Positions 25,177 to 31,757 of a DNA stretch of 36,956 bases are shown piece after piece. The translations under genes were made by a program, and so were the position numbers. Origin of the DNA: JACRAO01 sp964490895 (lineage in GTDB: Bacteria; Bdellovibrionota; UBA1018); the NCBI GenBank assembly GCA_964490895.1, contig CAZBEI010000097.1, positions 1-36,956 on the forward strand. The letters are read 5' to 3'. The notes beneath the pieces are model-generated. The model was not told the DNA's origin and did not search any database. It saw only the letters and a program-made list of their open reading frames with translations. The first letter of the stretch is position 1. Each line of letters opens with the position of its first letter.

Positions 25177-26523
25177 ATGCGTCAAATTCTTTTGTACTCT
25201 ATGCTTTTTTTATCCACACTTTTTAATCAATCTCTGCCCTATGCTGCTGTTGAAGCGAAAGCTTCACAGTATGTTGAAGCGAAAGCTTCACAGTATGTTG
25301 AAGCGAAAGCTTCACAGTATGTTGAAGTGAAAGCTTCACAGTATGTTGAAGCGATAGCTTCACAGTATAAAGACAAGTCGACCAAACAATGGACTTTTCT
25401 GATCTTTCTCAACGGGAAAAACAATTTAGATCCATACGGCGCGATGAATATCAATCAAATGGAAAAAATAGGGTCCACGGATCAGATCAACATTGTTGTC
25501 CAGTGGGCAAGTACAGCCAATAAAACAACAAAAAGACTCTACGTTCAAAAGGACAATGACATCAACAAAGTGACCTCTCCTGTGATTCAAGATATGGGCA
25601 AAGTAGACATGGGAGATTGGAATAGTTTGGTGGATTTTATCAAATGGGGCTCAGCCAATTATCCAGCTCAACACTATTTTGTGGATGTTTGGGACCATGG
25701 CAGTGGTTGGCATTTGGACGCACTTGATTTCAAAAAAATGGCCAGCGGTTATACCCCAAATGACATCAGCTGGGACGATGACACGGGGCACTTTATTTCT
25801 ACAGAACAATTGGGAATGGCTATGCGGGATGCTTCAGGTTTGATTGGGCATAAAATTGACCTCTACGGAAGTGACGCTTGTTTGATGGCGATGGCCGAAG
25901 TGGCCAATGAAATGTCGGATTCGGTGGCTGTTTCTGTAGGCTCCGAAGAGACAGAGCCCGCTGAGGGTTGGCCCTATGACACTTTCCTAAAAAGTTGGGC
26001 AGCGATGAAAAATCCTACTCCAGCAGACGTAGCTAAGGCTTTGACAACGGAGTATTTTAACGCCTACCAAGGAGGAGAGTATGGCACTCGTGACGTCACT
26101 TTTTCTGCCTTTGATTTGAGCAAAATGGAGTCCGTGCATTCGGCCATCAAACTATTGGGACAAAATTTTTCGACACTCTCTGCAGAAGACCGAAAGAAAA
26201 TCGTGACAGCTGCAGGTTCAGCTCTCAACTTCTATTATTCGGATTATGTAGATTTTCAAGATTTTATGAAAAAACTCCAAAGTCTTGGGCTCTCTACATT
26301 AGGTAACGATGTTTTTGTCCAGGCCAAAACAGCGCTCAGTGATTTTGTGATCCTCAATAAAGTCTCTCCAGGGTATGCCGCTGGTGGAGGACTTGCCGTT
26401 TGGCTACCTACTTATATGTCTCAGTATAATCAATATGCGGAGAGGTATAAGAACATAAAATTCAATATCAAAACTGAGTGGGGGAAAACACTCAAGTTCT
26501 TACTCGAAGCGGCTCAACTTTAG
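25177..26523 (+). CDS. Secreted clostripain-family (C11) cysteine protease with N-terminal repeat insert
   Basis: A 448-residue protein. The signal peptide covers residues 1-23 (ending LPYAA). Residues 25-64 are five copies of V-E-A-K-A-S-Q-Y encoded by the 24-bp repeat, then KDKSTK. The clostripain domain starts QWTFLIFLNGKNNLD. The catalytic dyad is H174 in DVWDHGSGW and C235 in GSDACLMAMAEVANE. Family members cut after Arg or Lys and act outside the cytoplasm. I use ATG 25177 because AAGGAGG lies 6 nt upstream; an upstream TTG/GTG-type start would add 25 residues before the signal peptide. A palindrome (25136-25151) lies in the leader. The repeat sits in a linker where it should do little harm. 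The stop overlaps the convergent kinase gene by 4 bp. Confidence 0.92.
   Translation: MRQILLYSMLFLSTLFNQSLPYAAVEAKASQYVEAKASQYVEAKASQYVEVKASQYVEAIASQYKDKSTKQWTFLIFLNGKNNLDPYGAMNINQMEKIGSTDQINIVVQWASTANKTTKRLYVQKDNDINKVTSPVIQDMGKVDMGDWNSLVDFIKWGSANYPAQHYFVDVWDHGSGWHLDALDFKKMASGYTPNDISWDDDTGHFISTEQLGMAMRDASGLIGHKIDLYGSDACLMAMAEVANEMSDSVAVSVGSEETEPAEGWPYDTFLKSWAAMKNPTPADVAKALTTEYFNAYQGGEYGTRDVTFSAFDLSKMESVHSAIKLLGQNFSTLSAEDRKKIVTAAGSALNFYYSDYVDFQDFMKKLQSLGLSTLGNDVFVQAKTALSDFVILNKVSPGYAAGGGLAVWLPTYMSQYNQYAERYKNIKFNIKTEWGKTLKFLLEAAQL
25249..25368 (+). repeat. Five 24-bp in-frame hairpin repeats in the clostripain gene
   Basis: Units begin at 25249, 25273, 25297, 25321 and 25345. Units 1-3 are identical. 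Unit 4 has a C-to-T change in the stem and unit 5 an A-to-T change in the loop. Each unit has TGAAGC and GCTTCA around GAAA, i.e. a 6-bp stem with a GNRA tetraloop (unit 4 has a G-U pair, unit 5 loop GATA), flanked by GT and CAGTAT. The peptide is VEAKASQY. No stop arises in that frame or its antisense frame. The same element occurs at 27664-27711. Confidence 0.97.
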
Positions 26524-27482
26524 ATACTGATCATTTGAATAAGTTTATTTTGGCGCTCCACTAATTCGGGTACAGTGAGTGTAGACAAGCGATTTAAGCT
26601 AAAATCTTCGATCGCGAAACTTGCCATCACACATCCGGAAAGAACGGCGCGCCTCAAAAAAGTGTCCCATTTTTTAAAGTTTTGAGAAACCAGCTCTCGA
26701 GTGACACCGGCCTCCGCAAGATAGCCCATAAAAGCCCCCGCAAAGCAGTCTCCCGCACCCGTGGGGTCGATCACTTTTTTTACCGGAAAAGCAGGCGCCA
26801 AAAAAAGTGTGTTCCCTGAAAACAAAAGGGCGCCGTACTCTCCCCTTTTGATCATCAAAACAGAAGGCCCCAAAGTGAGGATTTTTTCCGCTGCTTCGAG
26901 AATGTTTTTCTTTTTCCCTTCTTGGCCTGCAAGCAAAAAAGCCTCGCTCTCATTGAGCGAAAGAATATCCACTCGTTTTAATGTTTTTCGAAGTTCTTCG
27001 GGCTTTCCAGTGATCCAAAAGTTCATGCTATCGCAGGCTATGAGTTTGGGGGCTTTGACTTGATCTAAAACTTTGAGCTGTAAAGTGGGATCAATGTTTC
27101 CTAAAAACACATAAGGGGCGTTTTTTTGTGCTTCGTTTAAAATGGGATCAAAATCTTCGAAGACATTCAAAAAAGTCGAGAGGGTTTTCGCTTCGTTGAG
27201 GTTTTCATTATAAGACCCCACCCAATGAAAGGTCTTGCCCGAAACGGTTTTGATCCCACTTACGTCTACGTTTCGGTGTGATAGCCATTTGAGATGTGAT
27301 TTTGGAAAATCATCTCCAACAATCCCCACGGCTTTGACAGGAGCATAAAAAGAAGCAGCAATAGAAAAATAATTTGCAGAACCTCCCAAGACTCTGTCTA
27401 CGCTGCCCGAGGGAGTAGAGATCGTATCAAAAGCAAGGGAGCCCACTACGAGGATTGAGTTGGTTTGAGTGTTTGTGGCCAT
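26520..27482 (-). CDS. PfkB-family carbohydrate kinase
   Basis: A 320-residue ribokinase-like kinase. GGSANYFSIAASF (33-45) is the first PfkB signature and DPTGAGDCFAGAFMGYL (239-255) the second, where D245 is the catalytic base and GAG forms the anion hole. It transfers phosphate from ATP to a sugar, nucleoside or sugar phosphate in the cytoplasm; the substrate cannot be read from sequence. It faces the clostripain gene with 4-bp overlap and is preceded (31 bp) by the pilus-type gene at 27514, so it may be the last gene of that minus-strand transcript. Confidence 0.9.
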   Translation of the reverse strand: MATNTQTNSILVVGSLAFDTISTPSGSVDRVLGGSANYFSIAASFYAPVKAVGIVGDDFPKSHLKWLSHRNVDVSGIKTVSGKTFHWVGSYNENLNEAKTLSTFLNVFEDFDPILNEAQKNAPYVFLGNIDPTLQLKVLDQVKAPKLIACDSMNFWITGKPEELRKTLKRVDILSLNESEAFLLAGQEGKKKNILEAAEKILTLGPSVLMIKRGEYGALLFSGNTLFLAPAFPVKKVIDPTGAGDCFAGAFMGYLAEAGVTRELVSQNFKKWDTFLRRAVLSGCVMASFAIEDFSLNRLSTLTVPELVERQNKLIQMISI

Positions 27483-27513
27483 GCAAAGAGTTAATCGGTT
27501 TCGATAATTTCTG

Positions 27514-28119
27514 TCAATAGTGGATCGCTCTTGGGTCTAAAAACTGGGGGGGTGATTTTTTAGAAATAGCGTGTCGAGATTTTTCGTCCAGTTTTTTTAG
27601 CAAAACTTCGAACGCTTCCCACCCTGCCCCCAAGCTTTCCCATTTGAGAGAGGGTTTGTCTTTATACTGCGAAGTTTGCACTTCGACATACTGCGAAGTT
27701 TGCACTTGGGCACCCTTTTTCATAAAAAGGCTTGGAATGCTTTCGTTTAAATCTTCATTATTAAATTTTGCAATCGCAGTTGTATCTTCCGTGATCCAAA
27801 ACGACCCCTTCGAATCCGTTGTGAGGGGTAAAGAGCGATACATTTTATTGTATCCTTTTGACATTTCTTCTTTTTCAAATCCATAGTAACGAAGCGTTTG
27901 AATCAAAAGAGGCCCCGAGGGCCCGTGATTTTGTTTCCACTCACTCAGGATGTCATTGCCTGTTTCAAAATAAGCATATCGTCCGAGCCCAAGAGCACTC
28001 AATAAGAAGAAGATTCCAAGAAGTGGTCTTGAACTGCCTTGTGATAAAGCCTGTATTCTTTTTGAAAGAGCAGAGAGGCAACCCACAATGTACTCATAAA
28101 TACGAACGACCATATGCAT
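27514..28119 (-). CDS. Hypothetical membrane protein of the Flp/TadE operon, with repeat insert
   Basis: A 201-residue protein of unknown function. One TM segment (about 32-48, PLLGIFFLLSALGLGRYAY) follows a basic N-terminus. The rest probably faces the periplasm. Residues 138-152 are two copies of the 24-bp repeat peptide (QVQTSQY, VEVQTSQY), followed by KDKPSLKW. It starts 3 bp after the stop of the TadG/E-like gene at 28123, so it belongs to the same operon as the Flp pilin. A role in pilus assembly is inferred from position only. In-frame ATG codons at 28119 and 28113 are both possible starts. Confidence 0.65.
   Translation of the reverse strand: MHMVVRIYEYIVGCLSALSKRIQALSQGSSRPLLGIFFLLSALGLGRYAYFETGNDILSEWKQNHGPSGPLLIQTLRYYGFEKEEMSKGYNKMYRSLPLTTDSKGSFWITEDTTAIAKFNNEDLNESIPSLFMKKGAQVQTSQYVEVQTSQYKDKPSLKWESLGAGWEAFEVLLKKLDEKSRHAISKKSPPQFLDPRAIHY
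27664..27711 (-). repeat. Two 24-bp in-frame hairpin repeats, same family as 25249-25368
   Basis: On the minus strand, units occupy 27711-27688 and 27687-27664. Unit 2 has CGAAGT and ACTTCG around GCAA, a 6-bp stem with a GNRA loop, flanked by GT and CAGTAT exactly as in the clostripain array. Two stem pairs differ from that array (T-A to C-G and C-G to T-A), both compensated. Unit 1 lacks one outer pair. Both arrays are followed by AAAGACAA (K-D-K). Confidence 0.93.
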
Positions 28120-28122
28120 AAC

Positions 28123-28689
28123 TCAATCCAAACTTGTCCTGAGACTGTTTGAGGGGAGCCACTTTGCCTGCCAATATAAAGGCACATTTTTTTCTCCATA
28201 AACTTTGATTGCTGCATGCTTGGGGGGATGATTGAGCCTGAGCACGAGTGATTTTTCTCTCGCCCTAGGCCAACTCAAAGGCCTAGGTCCAAGCGCGTCG
28301 TAAGTTCTGCTAAAGAACAAAAGAGGCAGAGGCTGAGCTAGGTCTGCTTTAGACTCACAACCCTGTTTTACTAGCCACTCCATTTGATTTTTTTTCCATA
28401 GTGTGAGGAGTACATCTTGCTCAAAAGCGTCTTTTATAAGCTTTGCCGTCAGAACCTCTCGACTGGAAGGCTCAAGATCTGCCAAGAGCGCAGTTCTTGT
28501 CATTTTTACTTGGCGATTTAAGTTTTCTATCTGATTTAACTTTCGATTTAAATCCAATGCTGTTTTCTCAACGCAGCGATCGAGCCGCAACTGTGTTTCG
28601 ATGAGATGTCGTTCCCTTCTCTGCAGACCTAAGAAACCAAAGAGCGAGAGCACTAAGACAAAATAAAGTGTTCCCAGGAGATAGCTCAT
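28123..28689 (-). CDS. Pilus-operon membrane protein (TadE/TadG-like position)
   Basis: A 188-residue protein with an N-terminal TM segment (about 3-22, YLLGTLYFVLVLSLFGFLG) followed by a charged, coiled-coil-prone stretch (about 24-75, e.g. RRERHLIETQLRLDRCVEK). No known catalytic motif. It overlaps the TadE-like gene by ATGA (28686-28689) and is followed 3 bp later by the 27514 gene. The layout (Flp pilin, TadE-like, then this) suggests a minor pilin or pilus-anchoring protein of the tight-adherence type. The exact family is uncertain. Confidence 0.55.
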   Translation of the reverse strand: MSYLLGTLYFVLVLSLFGFLGLQRRERHLIETQLRLDRCVEKTALDLNRKLNQIENLNRQVKMTRTALLADLEPSSREVLTAKLIKDAFEQDVLLTLWKKNQMEWLVKQGCESKADLAQPLPLLFFSRTYDALGPRPLSWPRAREKSLVLRLNHPPKHAAIKVYGEKNVPLYWQAKWLPSNSLRTSLD

Positions 28690-28976
28690 TGTTTGGCCTC
28701 AATTTTTTTAAATTGAACTTTTTCTAGGATTTTTTTGCATTGAGTTTGGCCTTTGATAAAATGGGCTGATTGGCTAATCAAAAGGGGAACAGGAGCCACT
28801 TGCTGAGGGTCTCCCACAAGTTCAGCATGTGTATTTTCAAAAGTATAGTAGATGCATTGAAACCGGTATCGCACGTCACGGACAAAATATGCCGCTCCAA
28901 AGCCAATCGGTATAAAGATCAACAAGCTTATGGCAAACTCTGTCAGAACTTGTCCCGCCAAACGCGAGTGTTTCAT
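28686..28976 (-). CDS. TadE-like minor pseudopilin
   Basis: A 96-residue protein starting MKHSRLAGQVLTEFAISLLIFIPIGFGAAYF when read in pieces: basic N-terminus, AGQ, then LTEFAISLLIF. A Gly followed four to five residues later by Glu, leading into a hydrophobic helix, is the TadE/pseudopilin processing pattern. The rest is a short periplasmic domain with two Cys (C40 and C80). The start shares one base with the Flp stop (TGATG at 28976). Minor pilin of an Flp-type pilus is the best guess. Confidence 0.7.
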   Translation of the reverse strand: MKHSRLAGQVLTEFAISLLIFIPIGFGAAYFVRDVRYRFQCIYYTFENTHAELVGDPQQVAPVPLLISQSAHFIKGQTQCKKILEKVQFKKIEAKQ

Positions 28977-29146
28977 CAGTTAGAATCACCTATGCTAATA
29001 TCTTTATTGATGTGGTCCCTGGCTACTTCCAATTTGGTATGTACGGTGACTCCAATCGATCTGACAATCGTAATGCAGGCCACCGAAATTAAGAGCAGTA
29101 AAATAATATATTCTGTCAAACCCTGTCCTTTTGTATTTCGAATCAT
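28976..29146 (-). CDS. Flp-family type IVb pilin
   Basis: A 56-residue prepilin: MIRNTKGQGLTEYIILLLL opens it. Cleavage after KG (QGLTEY) gives Glu at mature position 5, followed by the hydrophobic assembly helix; this is the Flp (tight adherence) hallmark. It forms thin adhesive fimbriae after secretion by a Tad system, which is not in the window. I choose ATG 29146: GGAGG lies 4 nt upstream and a sigma-54-like promoter would start transcription around 29160. A longer reading from 29287 would place 47 residues before the prepilin peptide and is not credible. It is the first gene of the minus-strand operon. Confidence 0.88.
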   Translation of the reverse strand: MIRNTKGQGLTEYIILLLLISVACITIVRSIGVTVHTKLEVARDHINKDISIGDSN

Positions 29147-29170
29147 AAGACCTCCAGGAAGAGAAGCTAT

Positions 29171-29184
29171 GCTAAAAGAATGCC
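29171..29184 (-). promoter_or_regulatory. Sigma-54-like promoter of the Flp operon
   Basis: On the minus strand TTGGCATTCTTTTAGCAT contains GG (29184-29183), ten bases, then GC (29172-29171), the required -24/-12 spacing. It differs from the consensus TGGCAC-N5-TTGC at two non-core positions. A start about 12 nt downstream of GC (about 29160) leaves a short leader holding the GGAGG Shine-Dalgarno. Pilin promoters are often sigma-54 dependent. Confidence 0.6.
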
Positions 29185-29243
29185 AAAACCCATAGCGCGA
29201 GCATCCTCCCCAAAGTCTTATTTCCGGACACGGAGTCTGGATT

Positions 29244-29274
29244 TTGTTTACCAGATTGTTTACCAGATTGTTTA
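29244..29274. repeat. 12-bp direct repeat (2.6 copies) upstream of the Flp operon; candidate enhancer site
   Basis: TTGTTTACCAGA repeats at 29244-29255 and 29256-29267, then TTGTTTA at 29268-29274. It lies about 85-115 bp upstream of the presumed sigma-54 start of the Flp operon, the normal distance for an activator binding site. It also abuts the -35 of the divergent plus-strand promoter (29276), so a protein bound here could affect both. Confidence 0.45.
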
Positions 29275-29275
29275 A

Positions 29276-29304
29276 TTGACACTTCAAAAATGGACCGTTA
29301 TGAT
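29276..29304 (+). promoter_or_regulatory. Sigma-70 promoter of the plus-strand ManC operon
   Basis: TTGACA (29276-29281) is a perfect -35 and TATGAT (29299-29304) a 5/6 -10, separated by exactly 17 bp. Transcription would start near 29311, just before ATG 29314. This argues against a start at 29290, which would lie upstream of the transcript. Confidence 0.75.
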
Positions 29305-29313
29305 CGGAGAAAG

Positions 29314-29664
29314 ATGACAGAAAAACAAAAATTTTTTATCTACGGCCGGCAGGAAATGAAAATCCTCATTACACTCGGAGTTCTCATCACTTTTTTTGCT
29401 TTCACGTTGGGCATTCACTTAGGAAAACGCATTGGACCCAAGGGCATGGTCAGTGCTCCCAAAGACCCCACCACTGTCAAAACGCTCTCGGATGTCATTC
29501 CGGACCGAAATGAAATCATCGAGCAATCCAAAAATGCCAACGAGGTAGCCGACGAAGAAATCGATAAAGCCTTAAAAGAAGAAGTCGATCGCGCCGCTAT
29601 TCGCTTAGAAAAACCCAGGCAAGTAGAACTCCCCCATACCGTAAAGGCCCAAACGGTAAAATAA
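29314..29664 (+). CDS. Single-TM hypothetical protein
   Basis: A 116-residue protein: MTEKQKFFIYGRQE, one TM helix (about 16-34, LITLGVLITFFAFTLGIHL) and a charged, probably periplasmic tail rich in E, K and D (EVADEEIDKALKEEVDR). No function known; similar small TM proteins precede envelope genes in Bdellovibrio relatives, as I remember them. ATG 29314 has GGAG close by and lies just after the promoter at 29276-29304, so it may have a very short leader. It is immediately followed by the cupin gene (TAA then ATG). Confidence 0.72.
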   Translation: MTEKQKFFIYGRQEMKILITLGVLITFFAFTLGIHLGKRIGPKGMVSAPKDPTTVKTLSDVIPDRNEIIEQSKNANEVADEEIDKALKEEVDRAAIRLEKPRQVELPHTVKAQTVK

Positions 29665-30036
29665 ATGAATTCAAAACAAGTCATCGAAAAAGTAGAAAAA
29701 CCCTGGGGATACGAGCTCATTTGGGCTAAGACGAAAGACTATACTGGAAAAATCCTGCACATTCAAAAAGGGCACAAGCTTTCGCTTCAATACCATCGCG
29801 TTAAAGAAGAAACGATTTACTTATACTCTGGTAAAATGACTTTTATTTTTGAACAAGCAGATGGGAAACTCAATGAAATCCAACTCAAAGTGGGCGAAGC
29901 TCACCACATCCCTCCTGGAAAAAAACATCGGATGATTGCACTAGAGGATTGTGATGTGTTTGAAGTCTCCACTCCCCACTTAGAAGATGTCGTAAGGCTC
30001 GAAGATGGTTATGGGAGAATATGCAAGAAAGTCTAA
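29665..30036 (+). CDS. Cupin protein, type II phosphomannose-isomerase-like
   Basis: A 123-residue single cupin. VEKPWGYELIW opens it. The metal-binding motifs are H44 with E48/E49 in LQYHRVKEETIYLYSG and H88 in IPPGKKHRM. This matches the cupin part of bifunctional mannose-1-phosphate guanylyltransferase/mannose-6-phosphate isomerase (AlgA/ManC type). Here it is a separate gene placed before the guanylyltransferase, which it overlaps by 16 bp. It probably isomerises fructose-6-P and mannose-6-P, or modulates that step; isomerase activity is not proven for stand-alone cupins. Confidence 0.8.
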   Translation: MNSKQVIEKVEKPWGYELIWAKTKDYTGKILHIQKGHKLSLQYHRVKEETIYLYSGKMTFIFEQADGKLNEIQLKVGEAHHIPPGKKHRMIALEDCDVFEVSTPHLEDVVRLEDGYGRICKKV

Positions 30037-31061
30037 AAGACCCTGACCTCTATTTAGTCATCATGGCGGGCGGGAGTGGCACTCGTTTTTGGCCCAAAAG
30101 TAATTCGAAAAAACCAAAACAGCTTTTGTCGTTCGAAAAAGACCCTTCGCAAACGTTGTTGCGAAAAACTATAAAACGTTTTGAGTGTCTCGTACCCCCA
30201 AAAAATCAGATCATTGTGACAACGCAGGCTTTGCAGTCTCAAGTGCTAGAACAAGCGCCTCAGGCTCAAATTTTAGCCGAGCCCCAGGGCAGAAATACGG
30301 CTCCCTGTATTTTTTGGGCTGCAAAATATATTGCAAGTCAAAATCCCAATGGGGTCATGCTCGTCATGCCATCTGACCATGTGATCAACGACACAGGAGC
30401 TTTTATCCAAACCGTCGAGCTCGCTTGCCAGTGGGCAAAAGCAAATAGCCATTTGATCACTTTAGGTGTAAAGCCCATACGTCCTGAGACAGGATATGGG
30501 TATCTAAAACAGGGAGAAAAGCTTTCGCCTCAGTGTCAAAAAGTGGCGGCTTTTGTAGAAAAGCCAAACCATGCCAAGGCCGAAGAGTTTTTCCGTTCTA
30601 AAAATTATTTATGGAATGGCGGGATGTTTATTTGGAGGGCATCTGTGATTCTCGAGGCCTTTGCCACGCACATGCCAGAAATGGCTCAAGCTTGGGAACA
30701 AAATCACGGCAATATTGAGAGCGCCTACCCAAAACTGACAGCCTCCTCGATTGATTATGGAGTCATGGAAAAAGCAAAAAATGTTGTCACATTTACTTTG
30801 GACTGTGGTTGGGACGATCTGGGGAGTTGGGTGACTTTAGAGCACATGGCCGAAGGCGGCATTACCGCAAAAGAATTTGTGTCTTTAGATTCTAGCGGAA
30901 ACATTATAGACGCCCCCGAAAAATGTGTGGCTGTTTTAGGAGTCAAAGACCTCATTGTGGCAGACCACGGAGGGTGTCTCCTTATTGCCCACAAAAGCCG
31001 GGCGCAAGACATCCGAAAAGTGGTCGAAGAAGTCAAAAAGCGCCGCCCGGAGTGGGTTTAA
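30021..31061 (+). CDS. manC: Mannose-1-phosphate guanylyltransferase
   Basis: A 346-residue nucleotidyltransferase that makes GDP-mannose from mannose-1-P and GTP. The GTP-binding signature GGSGTRFWP is at 17-25, followed by PKQLL. PQGRNTAPC, MPSDHVI, FVEKP, YLWNGGMFIW and DYGVMEKA are family motifs. It lacks the C-terminal isomerase domain of the long form; that domain is the preceding gene. Product would feed mannose, fucose or rhamnose-type sugars into LPS or capsule, fitting the glycosyltransferases at 14528-23929. A tRNA-Ser gene follows on the other strand, 4 bp after the stop. Confidence 0.95.
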   Translation: MQESLKDPDLYLVIMAGGSGTRFWPKSNSKKPKQLLSFEKDPSQTLLRKTIKRFECLVPPKNQIIVTTQALQSQVLEQAPQAQILAEPQGRNTAPCIFWAAKYIASQNPNGVMLVMPSDHVINDTGAFIQTVELACQWAKANSHLITLGVKPIRPETGYGYLKQGEKLSPQCQKVAAFVEKPNHAKAEEFFRSKNYLWNGGMFIWRASVILEAFATHMPEMAQAWEQNHGNIESAYPKLTASSIDYGVMEKAKNVVTFTLDCGWDDLGSWVTLEHMAEGGITAKEFVSLDSSGNIIDAPEKCVAVLGVKDLIVADHGGCLLIAHKSRAQDIRKVVEEVKKRRPEWV

Positions 31062-31065
31062 AAAT

Positions 31066-31152
31066 CGGAGAGACAGGGATTCGAACCCTGGATACCCGTT
31101 AGGGTATACACGCTTTCGAGGCGTGCGCCTTCAACCACTCGGCCATCTCTCC
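31066..31152 (-). tRNA. tRNA-Ser(CGA)
   Basis: 87 nt on the minus strand. The acceptor is GGAGAGA/TCTCTCC with discriminator G. The anticodon loop CTCGAAA has anticodon CGA (reads UCG). A long variable arm (TACCC/GGGTA) and the T-loop GGTTCGAATCC are present, all as in serine tRNAs. CCA is not encoded. Its 5' side faces the LamG-remnant/HicAB patch. Confidence 0.95.
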
Positions 31153-31166
31153 ACGAGTGTGGGCTC

Positions 31167-31226
31167 ATCTTGCCGTAATACGGGGGGTGAAATCAACTCA
31201 GATTTTTTCCCTGTCAGATGGGAGTG
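31167..31226 (+). repeat. 60-bp direct repeat, copy 1 (leader of lost LamG paralogue)
   Basis: Identical to 32021-32080 except one base (59/60). It includes the small hairpin CCGT-AAT-ACGG and ends with the GGAG ribosome-binding site. In copy 2 it is directly followed by the LamG gene; here it is followed by the last part of a related gene. Confidence 0.95.
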
Positions 31227-31319
31227 CAGAAATCATGGGTTACACAACAAACACCGTCTCTGACGAGGCTAAAAATCGAAGCCTATTTTAAAGCAAAATA
31301 TGGAATCTGATATAAGATA
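31227..31319 (+). pseudogene. 3' remnant of a LamG-lipoprotein paralogue
   Basis: After copy 1 of the 60-bp leader, the sequence aligns with the last part of the LamG gene (about 33618-33712): AEIMGYTTN here against AEIIGYKAN there. Then, after a frameshift, KIEAYFKAKYGI and a stop (31308-31310) against KIEAYFKAKYGL. Even the bases after the stop (TATAAGATA) match. So a whole paralogue once stood here; its body of about 1.5 kb is gone, leaving leader and tail fused. Confidence 0.85.
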
Positions 31320-31379
31320 GAGCCAGTTTGGAGTTAGCCAGCTGCTGCCACCTAAACCACGAAACACAAAACCACAGCC

Positions 31380-31408
31380 ACTCATAAATGAGTCGAATTA
31401 TTTATTCG
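31380..31408. promoter_or_regulatory. Two adjacent inverted repeats upstream of HicAB
   Basis: ACTCATAAATGAGT (31380-31393) is a perfect 14-bp near-palindrome with an AA centre. It is directly followed by CGAAT-TATTT-ATTCG (31394-31408). The 31320-31547 stretch contains no gene. GTCAATATT also occurs twice there, the second copy close to the hicA start. One of these may be the HicB operator. Confidence 0.35.
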
Positions 31409-31547
31409 TGCTTAGATGTTGGTGTTAGGTTTTGATTTGTTGCGGTTTAAAATGGTCAATATTTATCTCTCTTTTTGACTGTATTGTTTTTAGTCTTTGT
31501 TGTAGTGTTTTTCCGGTGGGTCAATATTATGTTAGTACTGGAGCTGG

Positions 31548-31757
31548 ATGCGGCGATATAAAGTTAGGGAGATATTACGAATACTTAGAAATGATGGATG
31601 GATACTGCTTCGGCAAAGAGGAAGCCATCAGCAATATGCCCATCCCACAAAGAGCGGCTTAGTGACGGTCAGTTTTCATTCGAACAACGATGATCTTCAT
31701 CCCAAAGTCATCAAGAGTATATTTAAACAGGCAGAGTTAAAGGAAGAAGACGTATGA
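31548..31757 (+). CDS. hicA: HicA-type toxin (mRNA interferase)
   Basis: A 69-residue YcfA/HicA protein with dsRBD-like fold. The start MRRYKVREILRILRNDGW is typical, and the catalytic His is H27 in RQRGSHQQY. HPTKSGLVTV and DLHPKVIKSIFKQAEL complete the family pattern. HicA degrades mRNA when not bound by HicB. GGAG lies 7 nt before ATG. It overlaps hicB (ATGA at 31754-31757). It sits between the LamG remnant and the intact LamG gene. Confidence 0.93.
   Translation: MRRYKVREILRILRNDGWILLRQRGSHQQYAHPTKSGLVTVSFHSNNDDLHPKVIKSIFKQAELKEEDV

Noticed and set aside
25249..25368. Regular 24-bp repeats as a possible CRISPR array
   Set aside because: The units are directly adjacent with no spacers, lie within a coding frame, and no cas genes are present.
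28976..29287. 103-residue reading of the Flp gene
   Set aside because: It puts 47 residues before the prepilin peptide and starts upstream of the sigma-54-like promoter. ATG 29146 has a good SD.
31066..31152. tRNA-Ser as an integration site for the LamG/HicAB patch
   Set aside because: The patch is on the 5' side of the tRNA. No duplicated tRNA 3' end and no integrase are visible.
31432..31662. 76-codon frame overlapping hicA
   Set aside because: It runs in another frame over the clear HicA coding sequence and has no recognisable features.
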